From Theristus sp. LFF4_11 (taxonomy: Eukaryota; Nematoda; Chromadorea; Monhysterida; Xyalidae), in NCBI GenBank assembly GCA_030248135.1, contig JASANC010002461.1:62001-126000 (forward strand): a stretch of 64,000 bases of DNA, given 5' to 3'. Below the pieces are notes generated by a model. The model was not told the DNA's origin, ran no database searches, and worked only from the letters and a program-made list of their open reading frames with translations. The translations under genes and the position numbers were made by a program. Below are positions 11,201 through 22,284 of this stretch, piece by piece; positions within the stretch are counted from its first letter, which is position 1, and each line of letters begins with the position of its first letter.

Positions 11201-13149
11201 GAGTTTCTTTGATGTGAAAAGTCAAAGCTGTTGTTGTTGTTGTTGTTGAGGATTTTAAACGATGTTTTCAGCCAGAGGGCTAACCCAGAAAAGCGTACAG
11301 AACGCCGTCGAGTAGGGTGCCCATCGAGTTTTCTCTGTCATTAAGTGCGCCTATACACCCCTCGGCAAAGCTCGAACCCCCCCCCCCCCCCGAACGCACA
11401 GACAATAAGTTAACCCGCCAGGCGTATGTGCGTGCAGTGTTTATTCGGCCATGCCTACCATACTGAAACGCAGACAAACGCGCAGCACTACCGAATCGCC
11501 GGTGGCAACACCGTGGGCGTCACCAATTGCTCGTTGCGCGTGCAGCGTCTGTTCAGCACTGCAGACGTGGGCGAATCGCAAACGGTGCCCTGCTACTCGG
11601 CGACTCTCAGCAGTTCACTCGCGCAGAATCAGCCGTATTTCTTGTCGGTTGCGGCGTCCGCAAACGGCCGCCGGCTGAGTCAACTGCACTCGAGACTTCA
11701 GTTCACGCAGACGAGCTCATCATCAACAGCGACACTACGAGTCATGCGCGAACGTCACGACGCGCACAGCGCACGATCGGTGATCACGAACTTCCATCGC
11801 CCAACCGATCGCAACTTGCTGCTCAGTGCCGCCGGGCGTCTGCCGACGTCGGGCGCTGCGGAGCTGCTGGCGCTGTACGCGAAATGTCCGGCCACTGCAA
11901 CTGATGACCGACCGGGCAACGTGGTGATGGTGGCGATGAAAGGCGTTGGCGACGCCGTGCAAATCGGCAACTGCGCACAGGTTGGCTGGACGATGTGGCT
12001 TCAGCGTCAGTAGGTGTGCTGATGTATCAATTTTTTAGTTCTGCGACTGAATGCGCGTCGCTTAAGTGACTCGGCTCTATGTAGGCGACTCGGATCACTT
12101 TGCCAATTTTGAATTCCCGCGTCCTGTATGCAACTGTTTACCTATCTATGGGCGCATTGAGTTGCGGGACCAAAATAAAAGATCATATTTTGCATAAAAG
12201 TTTTTGCGACCAGGGAAATCGCAACATAAAATTTGTTGTTAAACATGAACATACATAAATGTATTAACTTCAGAAAGTTCACCCAAAGCGAACACACACA
12301 TTTTCCAGATGTCCAACTCGCGAGCGCAAGTGCACAGTCGTCTGTGCTGCATCGTGCAGTGCGACTACGCCCGTCCAACGTTTGCGAGCGCCGCCGATTG
12401 TCGTTACGTATTGGAGAATTCGGCAAATTCAGCAACTGTTGCTGATTATAAAAAACCGGTAGATTTCGCAAAAAACGCAGTTAGCAGCCGTCCGGTCGTT
12501 GAAGCGTTGAATGATGCCAGCGATGACGAGCAGTATGAATGCGGAGAGGAAAACGCTGAGGCCACGTGGCACCGGCGGTTCCGCGTGCACGGTGTTCAAG
12601 GTTGGTTTTTCTTATTTTTAGATTTTGCTGGTTTTGGGTAAAGTACAGTAGAATCACACCGCTCCATTTTAATAGTGCAGTGCAGTGTTGCACAAAATTG
12701 TGCTCATTTCTGCGAGTGCCACTGCAGACGTGCTTGTGCAAAGCGATCCGCCTGTCGCCGTCAGCAATGTGACCGCCTCGCTAGCTGGCAGCAACCTGTT
12801 GGTGGTCTACGGCAGTTGCACCATGACCAACGTCACCGTGACCACCGTCGGCAGTTGGCCGTTTCGGTGGACGAATCCAATTCGCATTCGAGTGCTGCCG
12901 TTTCATGGAGAAACCGACGGACAACAGCGACAGTTGATATCCGCGAGCCTCTTGACGCTGTTGCTGTTGACGCTGTTGGTTGTGGTTGTTGCGTGGCTGT
13001 TGTGTTTCGTTGGAGTGTTGTTGTTGCGCACGAAATACTTGCGACGGACGCATGGCTCCGGCAGTATCACGGTAAAGTTAAAGAAGTACGAACACGAACC
13101 GAGACAAATGAGCAGTGAACGACGGAAGGCTGTGGAGAGGAGTGTTTGA
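5241..13149 (+). CDS. Type I single-pass membrane protein with hemicentin-like vWA region (provisional)
   Basis: Exons 5241-6218, 10266-11006, 11486-11980, 12309-12600 and 12686-13149 join in phase to about 989 residues. The start ATG at 5241 gives a signal peptide (MRQPRLLNLISTIFSMIIVP). The first 320 residues are Ser/Thr/Ala-rich and unassigned. Exon 2 (TGSFSSDLLNVL ... SALLMVDARFA ... RLRMDVLLHGN ... GKRTGGLFLN ... SSITIVVQP) follows the strand/helix order of the C-terminal half of a hemicentin/VWA7-type vWA domain and its trailing beta domain; I see no full MIDAS motif. Exon 5 has a transmembrane helix (LLTLLLLTLLVVVVAWLLCF) and a basic 40-residue tail. The exon 2/3 border is the least certain: a GT at 11017 is an alternative that breaks phase. 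Family assignment is inference; a plain uncharacterised ectodomain is possible. Confidence 0.6.
6863..7200. repeat. Two-copy tandem duplication of about 170 bp
   Basis: GTTCGCCCTTTCAATTTTTA starts near 6865 and again near 7037, each followed by the same A/T-rich unit with CTGGGGTAAT and TTTTACCC-like or TTTTGCCC-like blocks. Intronic, adjacent to the 149-bp minisatellite; no coding signal. Confidence 0.7.
7266..8895. repeat. 149-bp minisatellite, about 11 copies
   Basis: ATTCAATGCGCTGATCACG recurs at about 7422, 7571, 7720, 7870, 8018, 8167, 8316, 8465, 8613 and 8762, a steady period of 148-150 bp, with a first unit from about 7271. Each unit also contains CTCTAGAT, GAATCGTGACGATTTC and CGGGCGAATCGGCCGT. 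Copies diverge by scattered substitutions, most at the right edge. It lies within the first intron of the 5241 gene. Confidence 0.95.
8986..10014. mobile_element. Foldback element with 142-bp terminal inverted repeats
   Basis: Arms 8986-9127 and 9873-10014 are inverse copies that look identical by eye (starting TTATCTAAAAATGCGGGAGA and ending at GCGCCG). The roughly 745-bp centre has no long reading frame and carries a separate MITE at 9495-9775. No clear target duplication. Intronic. Confidence 0.9.
9495..9775. mobile_element. MITE with GGCCGAATAAA termini, copy 2, nested in the foldback element
   Basis: Left end ACAGTATAGCCGATTAAACA; right end TTTATTCGGCCATGCTGTAC, its imperfect inverse. 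Internal blocks match the copies at 3982-4242 and 49948-50215. It lies between the arms of the 8986-10014 element, so it probably inserted later. Confidence 0.8.
11270..11432 (-). mobile_element. tRNA-derived SINE, degenerate copy
   Basis: Matches the element at 49372-49525 over CTAACCCA, CGTACAGAACGCC, GTAGGGTGCCCATCGAGTT and GTCATTAAGTG. The tRNA-like head is damaged: the B-box area is replaced by a run of C around 11379-11393. Lies in intron 2 of the 5241 gene, just upstream of exon 3. Confidence 0.6.
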
Positions 13150-15770
13150 ACTGAACGGGGGTGTCATCAATGAATGTTTGCAACAAAATGCATCCTATTG
13201 ATGATTTATATGATTTAATGCATTTACTAAGAAAGACTTGATTGCACTGATTTCACAGCGATTTCCTGGTGTTATTTTTTGTTGCCCAACAAAATTCTAG
13301 TTCTTCATTAATTTCAATTGAATTGACTGACCACACACCACTGGATTTGTTGCAAGTCGATTAGCCATGCGCAGACATCACGTTTGTCAGTTGTGGGTAA
13401 TTTAGTTATTTTGGCCATAGGTTTCAACCGTTTTTTTAATTTCAAAAATTTTATTACACCCGCTATCATGTCTAGTTGCAAGGTTTAGTCTATTTTTAAG
13501 GGCCAAATTTTTTATGCGTCGTGTGGTTACTTTGGAATAAACTTTTTGTGAGCCAATTTGCCATGATCAACGATTGCGAGAAATTGTTTTGTGGACTTTG
13601 CGGTTCATGTTATTTTGCGTCCCGTCCAGAGCATTTTTGCAGAGTTAAAAAGGCACACCATAAAATAAGGGAAAGTGGGCATGACGTGAACGGGGGCTGG
13701 GGAACAGACCGTGTTTAAAAAACAAAGAATTTACAGGACAGGCATGGAGGCAATCATGCCAGTCGGTGTGCGGTTGAGCCGAGACATACGGGGGAAAAGA
13801 TTAAAACAGAGCAAAACCAACCGTGTCGTTGATTTTATGGCTCAATTACGCCGCCAAGTTTTCTCGGGAGTTATCGCAATAATCCGATTGGAAATACGAA
13901 AAAAATCTGCAGTCATAAATCGGAGCGCCGAAAAAGCAGCACAAAGTTCTCCAACGAGCGTCCACTACACGGTTTTTCCCCGATGTTTTTCTAGTATACT
14001 TATTTTTGCGGATCAGTCAAAAAACACGAAATGTGGTTAGATAGAACATTGAAATCAGCGCAGTGATTGGCCCACATTGCGCTGGAGCAACTAATCAGCG
14101 CGACTGATTCAAATGCAGCCGGCTAAGCCATAAAAATATGTACTACATCTTTTCTGGCTTGACAAAACTCGATCTTTCCTTGTCCGTTTTTATGCATTCA
14201 CATTGTAATTGTGACGCATTCCGTTGTCTACAGCAAAACGATAACAAAACATGTGGTCCTACATTGTACCAACGGAAGGAACAAATTTGTGTTCCACATT
14301 TCCGCAACCCCCAACTGCAATAATCAAGAGGTTGTTCCTGAATCTGACATAAGACGTTGACACAATGATAATTGTTTGTTGTACAGGACGCATGACTTGC
14401 TCTTGCTGTGATAATAACAAAACGTTGCCGGTAGTTTGCATACTTATTTTCCGGTCTTTATTTTCTGCGATGTCTGGCAGGTTTTTAAACAAATGTCCAA
14501 ACCTTAAAAGCTATTATTTTCTTCTGAAGTTTGACTCTAATAACTTTTTGAACACACTGTCGATGGCAACAGATTGGCATTTCGGCCACTGAACAGTTTT
14601 GAAATTGGTCTTTTTTATTAGTTTTCTTACAAATTTTACAACTTATATTTGCAATTTTTAGTTAATATTGGTAATGAATTGGAGACGCAATTTTTTTGCT
14701 AAAGTGTACATTCAGTTTTTATTGTTTTGTCCAACGGTTTTCCCAAAACATATTTCAGTTGCAAATCTAATTTTTGTTCGGCGAATTTCACCGACGGGGT
14801 CCAATGACAAAAAGTGGATTTGCGTATGCGTGTGCGTACACGAAATGAAAATACGAATTTAACGAAGCTTGAAGAATAGCTTTTCCCCTGACGACACAAC
14901 CTTTGGCAGCGGACCGTGTAGCTCTCTGGAGTGACTGCATCCACTGGAATTGCGCGTGGGTGGTATAGCAGGGTGTCGCGAGGCAGCGCTCTTAAATTTA
15001 TATTTTAAAAAACAGCGTTATTCTTGCATGTTTCATCGTGTGTCTTTTCTTTATACATTCGTTTTGGGCGTTAACACAATCGAAACAGGGCTCAAACGAG
15101 GGCGTGGCTGTGTGCCCGTACAAGATAAATGTAGCATGGGGCACGCACGCGAAATATGGACAAATTCAAGAGTTTTTGTAGGGGGGCGCAAATTTTCATT
15201 CCGCGTCTTTTTCACCATGCTGCCTTCTTGTGCACGAAAAGAATGACCATGAAAAGATAAACTATGCGTAATATAAAACAAGCGTGAGACTTTCGTTCGC
15301 CTGTGAAGAATGGAAAAAGTCAGATTCGGTTATAAGTTTTCCGCAGGCCATATCCGAAACGGGCAGAAACACGGAAACCGTTTTCCATCCGAGCGGAACC
15401 ATCGTATACAGTTTGCGCTGTTTATTTATGGCTGTTTGCTTCTTATAGTCGCAGACTTGTTTGGCATAAGAAAATTGCTCGCGTGACTTTGACACGTTTG
15501 AAATGTTTTCTTTTGATCCACTCAATTGATTTAAACAATGCTGATTGGTTGCATCAGATATTGGTGTAACCAATCAATGCGTACGCGTGCGACTCAAACG
15601 CAGACAATCAAGGCGCTGTATTTAAGTTCATTATAAAAAACTATTTGTCGATTTTTGTAATGCATGCCGTCATATTTTGACAATCGTTTATCGAGAAAAC
15701 TTTCTTCTTTTCAACTCCTCGGTGAACATAAAAATGCTTTGTTTGCCGCCTAAACAGGACAAAAAAGAAT
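13150..15770. other. No gene recognised
   Basis: A/T-rich sequence after the stop of the vWA-like gene. Several 60-100-codon frames exist on both strands but none shows a family motif. Some minus-strand frames near 14.7-15.6 kb might be further exons of the possible gene whose 5' end is at 16715, but I could not link them in phase. Confidence 0.5.
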
Positions 15771-15777
15771 AGAAAAC

Positions 15778-16715
15778 CAGCCATTAGCCCTTCGGGATTT
15801 CTCTGTATTCTTTTCAAGAAATAAAACTTTCGTACATTTATTTGGTTGTTCAGCTTGGATGCGCACGCACTGTCGCTTCGCAGTCTGCTGACGATTTCAG
15901 TGAATGGTTGATATGCTCGCTGCTTTCTTGACAAGAGCTTTTTTGGCAGAGTTTGAAAAAAGACATTACCAAATCATGACACAAATTCTGCACGCTAAGT
16001 GGCTAGAACAGGCGCACTTTGGCCAATCAGCATGTTCGATCCTAAAACAACATACCGTATTACCCCCAATAAACCCCCATGGGGGATTAATACGTCAGCG
16101 ACTTTTAGGGGTGGGGGTTTATTGGTGGGGGGGGATTATTGGTGGGGGGGGGGGGTTTATTTACAAAAAAATTCTAGGGGTGGGGGTTTGTTGAAAAATG
16201 GCAAAAATACCTTGCATGGCAGGCAAGAAAGTCGCAGAAACTTCTACTCTACATAGAAATTTCCTTTTATAACAGCCTTTTGTAATGAAATTACTATAAA
16301 CTCACCCATTTGGGGCCTTTGGTAGCACAATTTCATCATTTTCACTGCAACCAGGAACTGAATTCGCTGGGTATGTGTTTCAAAAAGGTCTCCAATAATC
16401 CCCCATGGGGGATTATTTGTGGGGGGGGGGATTATTTGGAAACTGGTCGGGGGGGGGTGGGGGTTTATTGGTGGGGGGGATTAATGGTGGGGGGGGTTTA
16501 ATGGGGGTAATACGGTACTTTTCAGGATCATTCAGAAGAAATAACTTTATCTTTCTTTCTGGCATCTTTTTGGCTCCTGTTCTCGCGGAAACGACTGAAA
16601 TAACAATAAATTCTCGAATGATAAATACCACGAGACAAAGGCCAAACAGAGATAAAACGATTGTCTGTACTCTGTGTGATTCCTGTGAGTTGATTGCGTT
16701 CCCGGATGGAAACAA
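15778..16715 (-). CDS. Possible 5' end of a type II membrane protein gene, unassigned
   Basis: On the minus strand an ATG at 16715 opens a 65-residue exon (to 16519) with a short cytosolic head (MFPSGNAINSQESHRVQ) and a strong uncleaved helix (TIVLSLFGLCLVVFIIREF), as in Golgi glycosyltransferases and sulfotransferases. The exon stops two bases into a codon at a GT. A CAG acceptor next to 15884 resumes the same phase and gives LRSDSACASKLNNQINVRK, ending perhaps at 15778 (phase 1) or earlier at 15836. The phase match and the helix are the support; no catalytic domain was recognised and later exons were not found. A G-rich MITE (16055-16515) fills the intron. It could be a chance open frame. 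Confidence 0.35.
16055..16515. mobile_element. G-rich TA-flanked MITE, copy 1
   Basis: Termini CCGTATTACCCCCAATAAA and its inverse (TTTAATGGGGGTAATACGG), flanked by TA on both sides (16053-16054, 16516-16517). The interior has several G runs of 6-10 (GGGGTGGGGGTTTATTGG type). A near-identical copy lies at 23587-24039. A TA duplication is typical of Tc1/mariner-related MITEs. Confidence 0.9.
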
Positions 16716-16919
16716 TTTCTCGACGCATTCGAAAAGAACTTTACTTTTATTTATCTTTGAGAACCAAAATGGTTTGGTCCGTCAGTTAAACGGTTTCTGC
16801 GACATACTAATCATAGATTTTATGAAGTGTTTCCCTGTGTTCCTCCAAAAATTTGCCTTTCTTGGATTTTTGAAATCAAAATCAGCATTGTATTTGCTTT
16901 TGGTTTGCACAGTTAAGCG

Positions 16920-17565
16920 GCATTCATGAAGCAGTATTAAGGCCCGTTTAGCCGTATTTGCATCCGGCACGGCACGTCACGTCACGTCAAACCTCGTTTA
17001 TGCAACAAAAAAGAGCAATTCGGCACGTCACGGCACGTCACGGCACGTCATGTTTTAGAACTCGCGCTTGTTTATGCCCCCGTACGGCGACGTACGTCGA
17101 CGTTCAGACGAATACGGACGCATAAACACTGAATAAACTGCTCGAAAGACTTGAGCGAAAGACGACTTGAATCTGTAATGTGGGTCGTTTCGAATTTGAG
17201 TTGCAATCTCCATTCTCCAGTTAAAAATGGTTGTTGTCACAAAACTTCAATTTCAATTTGGCACATAACTTTATTGAATTTTGCTTGGTGACGTACAGCT
17301 TTTTAGAGCAGAATCTAAAATACAACGTCCCGTCACGGCACGTCACGTCATCGTTTATGCGTCCGTATCTGTCTGCACGTCGACGCACGTCGCCGCACGG
17401 AGGCATAAACGAGCGAAAAATCTAAAACCATGCAGCACGTCACTTCATCTCACGTCATCGTTTATGCGTCCGGACGGCTAAACGGGCCTTAAGTGTCCGC
17501 GTAGCTACAGTATGTCCGTATAACAACACTACGCGTCACTAAATACTGCTTCACGAATGCCCAAT
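16920..17565. mobile_element. Short hairpin element split by the TTAA MITE
   Basis: GCATTCATGAAGCAGTATTA (about 16920) and the inverse-related ACTAAATACTGCTTCACGAA (about 17538) are the ends of a small palindromic element, with CCGCGTAGC and its inverse CTACGCG inside. The whole TTAA-flanked element 16937-17492 sits within its left arm. An intact relative is at about 57624-57708. Confidence 0.7.
16937..17492. mobile_element. piggyBac-like MITE with TTAA duplication
   Basis: TTAA at 16937-16940 and 17489-17492 border inverse termini GGCCCGTTTAGCCGTATTTG and CGGACGGCTAAACGGGCC. The interior is dense in CACGTCACGGCACGTCA-type repeats and has no transposase frame. TTAA target choice is characteristic of the piggyBac superfamily. 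A decayed relative lies at about 24690-24813. Confidence 0.85.
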
Positions 17566-17806
17566 TACATTGTACTGTTGAAGTATACGTTGATTGAACG
17601 ATGGCTGTATAACAAACAATATTTTCAGGAAAAAGACACAAATCAATTTGAGTCAGTGTGTGATCTACAGCCTTTCACCGGCAGTGGTAATTGAATCTTC
17701 AAAATTGAACGCAAAGCAAAATGGTTTGTGTGCTTTTATTGATTTTTGACTTTGCTTTCATGCCGCAACAACAAACATCGAAACCTGATTTGGCGCACAT
17801 TTGCAG

Positions 17807-19219
17807 GCGGAAGACGAGCCGTTTGAGTTTGACGAACGCGACGTTTATGTCCAAGGTAAGATCGGAAAACATGATGATCTCAAAAATGTCACGTCGCATC
17901 CTGCACGCTGCTAAAACAGTCAGTCAACCAGCGAAGGATTTCGCGGTCAGCATTCACTAAGAATAGCACCGTATTAGATTCGACAGTTTTCAGCGCATAA
18001 TGCTAAAAATGCCCGAACTCGTGTTCGGTGCGGTGGCGTGTCCCGAGCCGGGTGCGCTGTCGTGTGTTGTCCCGGGGAATCATTTGTTGCGCCGAATGCC
18101 GAGCACAACTAACCGGGACCGGACACGACGACGACACCGAAGACGAGTCTGTCGGACATTTTTTTCCAGCGTGCGGTCTCTTCAGGCAGGTGCAACCACT
18201 GGTGACACCTTGACCAAATGTTTCAAAAAATGTTGATGAGTATTCTGAGTGAACTGTTGTTTTTGCAGAGCTACGCGACGCGTTCAAGTTCTACGACAAA
18301 GACCAGAGCGGCACGATTTCGACGGCGGAGCTTGGCACCATCGTCCGCTCGCTCGGACAAAACCCGACCGAGACTGAGCTCCAGCAATTGATCAATGAAT
18401 CCGACGTCGATTGTAAGTTTTGTGTTTGCAATTGTTTTTCCGGTAACCTTTAACCGGGCACTATCAATACCCTAATTGACGGGGTCAGACGCTGTTCATG
18501 AGTTTTTGAATTCACCAAACGGTTTTTACTCACAGCCAACGGTGTTCTTGATTTCCCTGAGTTTGTGCGTCTGATGACACAAAAGCTGAAGCAGTGCGAC
18601 GCTGACGAGACCATCCACGAAGCGTTCAGGGTTGGACAGTTTTGAATGTTGACAAACAAATTGGTGCTCGCTGATTGGCTGCAGATTGCACATGTTCGTG
18701 TACTTATCGATTCACATGCGAAACTACACCGTGCACAAGTTTTCCGAAACATTTTTTTTTTGTTTTTCTGCAAGCAATACAGATGCAACCGTTTTTTGCT
18801 TCTGAAAGTTTACGTGCACGTGTTTGTGCATCTGCATCAATAAGTGCAAGAACATATGCATTTTTGCATGGTGACACGAGCCAACAAATTGTGCGGTTGA
18901 CACGAGCCGTTTTGCCCTTTTTTGACGTGTTTTGTCTAGATCACCCTGTATATAACCGCTCTCGCAGGTGTTTGACAAAGACGGAAACGGCATTATTGAA
19001 ATGTTCGAACTGCGGCATGTCATGCTGAACATGGGCGAGAACCTGAATGAGGCTGAGGTTGATGAGATCTTGAAGGACGCCGACAGGGATGGCGATGGTT
19101 TTATTAAGTATGAAGGTTGGTACAATGCACTGGATTACTCACGCTCAAAAATGAAATACTCCATTCCAAATCTGATTACAATCAATTTTAGAATTGATTT
19201 TGGTTTTTCAGCGCACTAA
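17807..19219 (+). CDS. Calmodulin-like protein with four EF-hands
   Basis: Exons 17807-17855, 18269-18412, 18536-18630, 18968-19115 and a final 19212-19219 join in phase; the first exon(s) upstream are not resolved. EF-hand loops: [36 protein letters not shown] and [11 protein letters not shown], with the calmodulin connectors [27 protein letters not shown] and [12 protein letters not shown]. Loop 2 keeps the Ca2+ ligand spacing. An acidic lead ([16 protein letters not shown]) precedes EF1, as in extended nematode CAL proteins. The C-terminus is odd: the last exon encodes only two residues before TAA, so the usual helix after EF4 is missing; the 96-nt final intron is itself open and in frame to the same stop. 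A divergent calmodulin rather than the conserved one. Confidence 0.85.
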
Positions 19220-20198
19220 GTGATTTGTGACTTGCAACTTGTAAATTGTGCGTTTCACAAAGCATGGTGGCTAAAAAGAATGCTCCAAACGACGTCGTTT
19301 TACTAAAGTTGAAATGTTTCAGAATTTTCGCGAATGTTCAGGCATAATCCAGACGAGCTGCCGGCTGGCGCTGATCTAACTTGATTCCAGTGATTACACA
19401 CATCAAAGTGGAAAAACAATGCATCTTTGTAGACTTGTTGGTCTTGTGCACCTTGCTTTGTAATTTTTAACATTTTTCGCCTGCGACACCAAACTGAACT
19501 TGCTGGGAAAACCGTGTTTTTATGCAATGCATGAAATTTTTTAAATCTTCACAATTTTTAAGTTTATTTGGTTCACTGTTAAAAAAACTGTGACGTCTGC
19601 ACTGTCTTGCCGTTTACAAGAAACTGTTGGTTAGTCGCCATGAAAGCGTGTTCAACTTGTAAAAACTTGAACGCAGAATTTGTTTGGATTGTAAATTTAT
19701 ACGATTTCTACTGTATTTTTTAGCATATTCGGTTTGATTTCATGGAGATCAGGCTCTAACACAGATCATATTTCAACAGGCATCAAAAATACATTGAAAA
19801 CTAGCAAAACGTCACAGAATAGCAGTTCGTTATCGAACACACAAGTGAATGGCTCCAAGAGTCAATAGTCAATAACCAGCATTTTGCAACTGACAAAAAA
19901 TTGCAAAACACCATTTTGTTGTAAAATTCAGTGTTTAGCTATTATCTTTTACTTTGGTCACGATCGAGACTCAATGTGCGCATGGATAGGGAAACAGTTT
20001 CAAGCATTTTTTTGACGCGGAAAGTCAAAATCGGCAAAATCATCCAAGTCTTATTGGTAGGGTGGGTCGAGTCATTTTGGCGATTTTGAATTGCCACATA
20101 AAGATTGAAACTGGTTTCTTTTCTACGTCTGCACAAGCAGAGCCCACAAAATTGATATAAGCCGTGCGCGCGCACCACTAGCTGAACAAATCACCAGC
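19220..20198. other. Intergenic, no gene recognised
   Basis: A/T-rich stretch between the calmodulin-like gene and the ionotropic receptor. No coding, RNA or repeat signal was recognised. Confidence 0.5.
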
Positions 20199-22057
20199 AT
20201 GAGCAACTTCCTGAGCGGCCACCCGGTGCGCGTGCCGTTTGTCGTCGACCAACCGTACTCGTTCCAGTGCGCCGTGCACTCGCGGCTGAAGTCCACAGCG
20301 CGATGCCCATTCCCGGGCAGCGGCGCCGAAATCCTTCGACTTTTATTTCGAACGCTGAACGTCGACGAACGACTCGAATTGCATCCGATCGACAAGACGA
20401 CCTTTTGGCGGTTGAACACGTTTCTGTTTCCGATGCTGCACAATCTGACGTACCTGGTGGCGGCCACCCAGTTTTCGCTCACCGACGATCGCCAGTCACG
20501 CAACGGCGTGTCGTCGCTGACAAAGTGGAAATATCGAGCGGTGCTGTTGGCGAAAGCGGACACTTACAACGAGTTGCGCAATCGCGCCACATCGCGCCAG
20601 TTTTTTTCAGCGCATTTTATCAAGACCATCGCATTGTCGCCAGAAAACTGGCTGCGTTTCATGTACGTGCACAGTATGCCCGGTCTGTGGATCGCTTTAT
20701 TGGCGTACTTCACGCTGTGCCAGTTGTACGCGATTGGTCTGAAGTCAAGCTGTCACGTTTCCACGCTGAAGCAGTTCACCACGGTCAAAGTTTGCCTGCT
20801 CTTGTTTGCGGTGTTCCTGTCCGTCTGCATCGGTCTCTATCGTACCGGTCTGCTGGCGGAACTGCTAATCACGGTGCAGCATTATGAGATCAATAATTTG
20901 GAGCAATTGATTCAGGCGACCGAAGAAAAGCGAATCAGAGTGATCGCAAAGACGAAGCAATCAAGTTGGCTGGTCACGTTGATGAAGCACGGCGGAAGCA
21001 AACATGGTATGGTTGATTTCGTTGAACCAGACGGACGGTACATGGATGATTTCAGGCAAACTTTAGTTGTTGTTCTTCTGAACGCATTTTTGCCCACTTT
21101 CCACGCCTTTTGCTGCGTTTTTGCCATATTTGCTATAGTTTGCTGATTGGCTGCATTTGAAATCGGTTACAGTGTAGTATGTTCTACAGTATGTTGAAAG
21201 GTTTACTCCATAGATTCGTATGCTTAAAGTGCACCACTGTTCGCGAAACGAGCCTTGATTCAATACGATACTGAATAGAACATCGAGAAACGATGATTTC
21301 TGTGCGCGCGTTCACAAAACTTCTCTTACAGCGCCCAAGTGGATGCAACGCTTCTATTCGGCGCTGCGTCAGAATCCACCGTTGTTCAAGAGCAGCGACT
21401 TTGTGAATGGGCGGCAAGTGCACGATTTCGTGGCGACCGGCCGTGCTGCGTACATGTTGAACTTCGAGCCGGCGCTGTCGACGGCCGCTTATCACCACTG
21501 CGGCCTGCGAGTGCTGACACTGGACGAGTTCCCACCGCAGGCTGGCGTCTTCTTGTTCTCCAATCGAACGAGCAGAGAGTTTCGGTCGGTGGATTGTTAC
21601 GAATAAAAGCAGCACGCAAAAAAACTGTCAGGATGGTTGCTTTGTATTTGTTGCCTGTACTTCTGTTTTTTATTGCAAAACAAACTTGTTTATTTTCACC
21701 ACCACTTAAGCATGGTACTACACAGAATACCAATGTGCATTTCAAATCGAAATATGCAATAGACAAACTATAAAAAGTTGCCGCAAACACTGATCGATTT
21801 TTTCATTTATTTTCAGCGACCGCTTCAACAGCGCAATCAGACGTCTTTATCCGATTATCGATCTGATCAATCGAAGGTACACCAAAATGATAAAATGGAA
21901 ACACCGAGTTAACTGTCCTGAACACACGACCAAACCTGGTCGTCCGCTCAGTGTTGTCGACGTTTCCGGCGTCATCATGCTCCTGCTGGTCACGGCGCTC
22001 ATTGGCGCTGTCGTACTGTGCTGTGAACTTGTTTACCATAGGCGCACTAATCGATAA
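20199..22057 (+). CDS. Divergent ionotropic glutamate receptor (IR-type), no amino-terminal domain
   Basis: Exons 20199-21006, 21332-21584 and 21817-22057 join in phase to 433 residues. An S1-like start (FLSGHPVRVPFVVDQPYSF) leads to a membrane helix (PGLWIALLAYFTLCQLYAIG), then TTVKVCLLLFAVFLSVCIGL and the post-M3 pattern LYRTGLLAELLITVQHYEI with NNLEQLIQATEE, the place of SYTANLAAFLT in classical receptors. S2 follows in exons 2-3, and the last helix (GVIMLLLVTALIGAVVLCCE) with a short basic tail is the M4 signature. An in-frame stop lies just upstream of the ATG, so no signal peptide or LIVBP-like domain is encoded unless upstream exons were missed. Likely a ligand-gated channel subunit of sensory type; ligand unknown. 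Convergent with the Cys-loop gene ending 228 bp downstream. Confidence 0.8.
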
Positions 22058-22284
22058 AACACAACAAAACACCGTACTCGCGAAATTCAAAAGCATTCTC
22101 TGTTTTCTCATTCAAATTCAAACTCACTAACCCGCACTTATGATTCAAATTGAAATCCGTGCAACAAGCAGAGATTCCACAACTCTTGATGGTTGATTAG
22201 TTGCTGCGAATGTTTTCAGTTATACAGAGCAAGCGTTAAAATCAGGAGAACTGAATCAATTGATACGTTGTTAATGTCGCGTGT

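Noticed and set aside
17721..17960. Alternative frame overlapping the first calmodulin-like exon
   Set aside because: It ignores the TTGCAG acceptor and gives no EF-hand continuation; the phase-compatible frame is AEDEPFEF.
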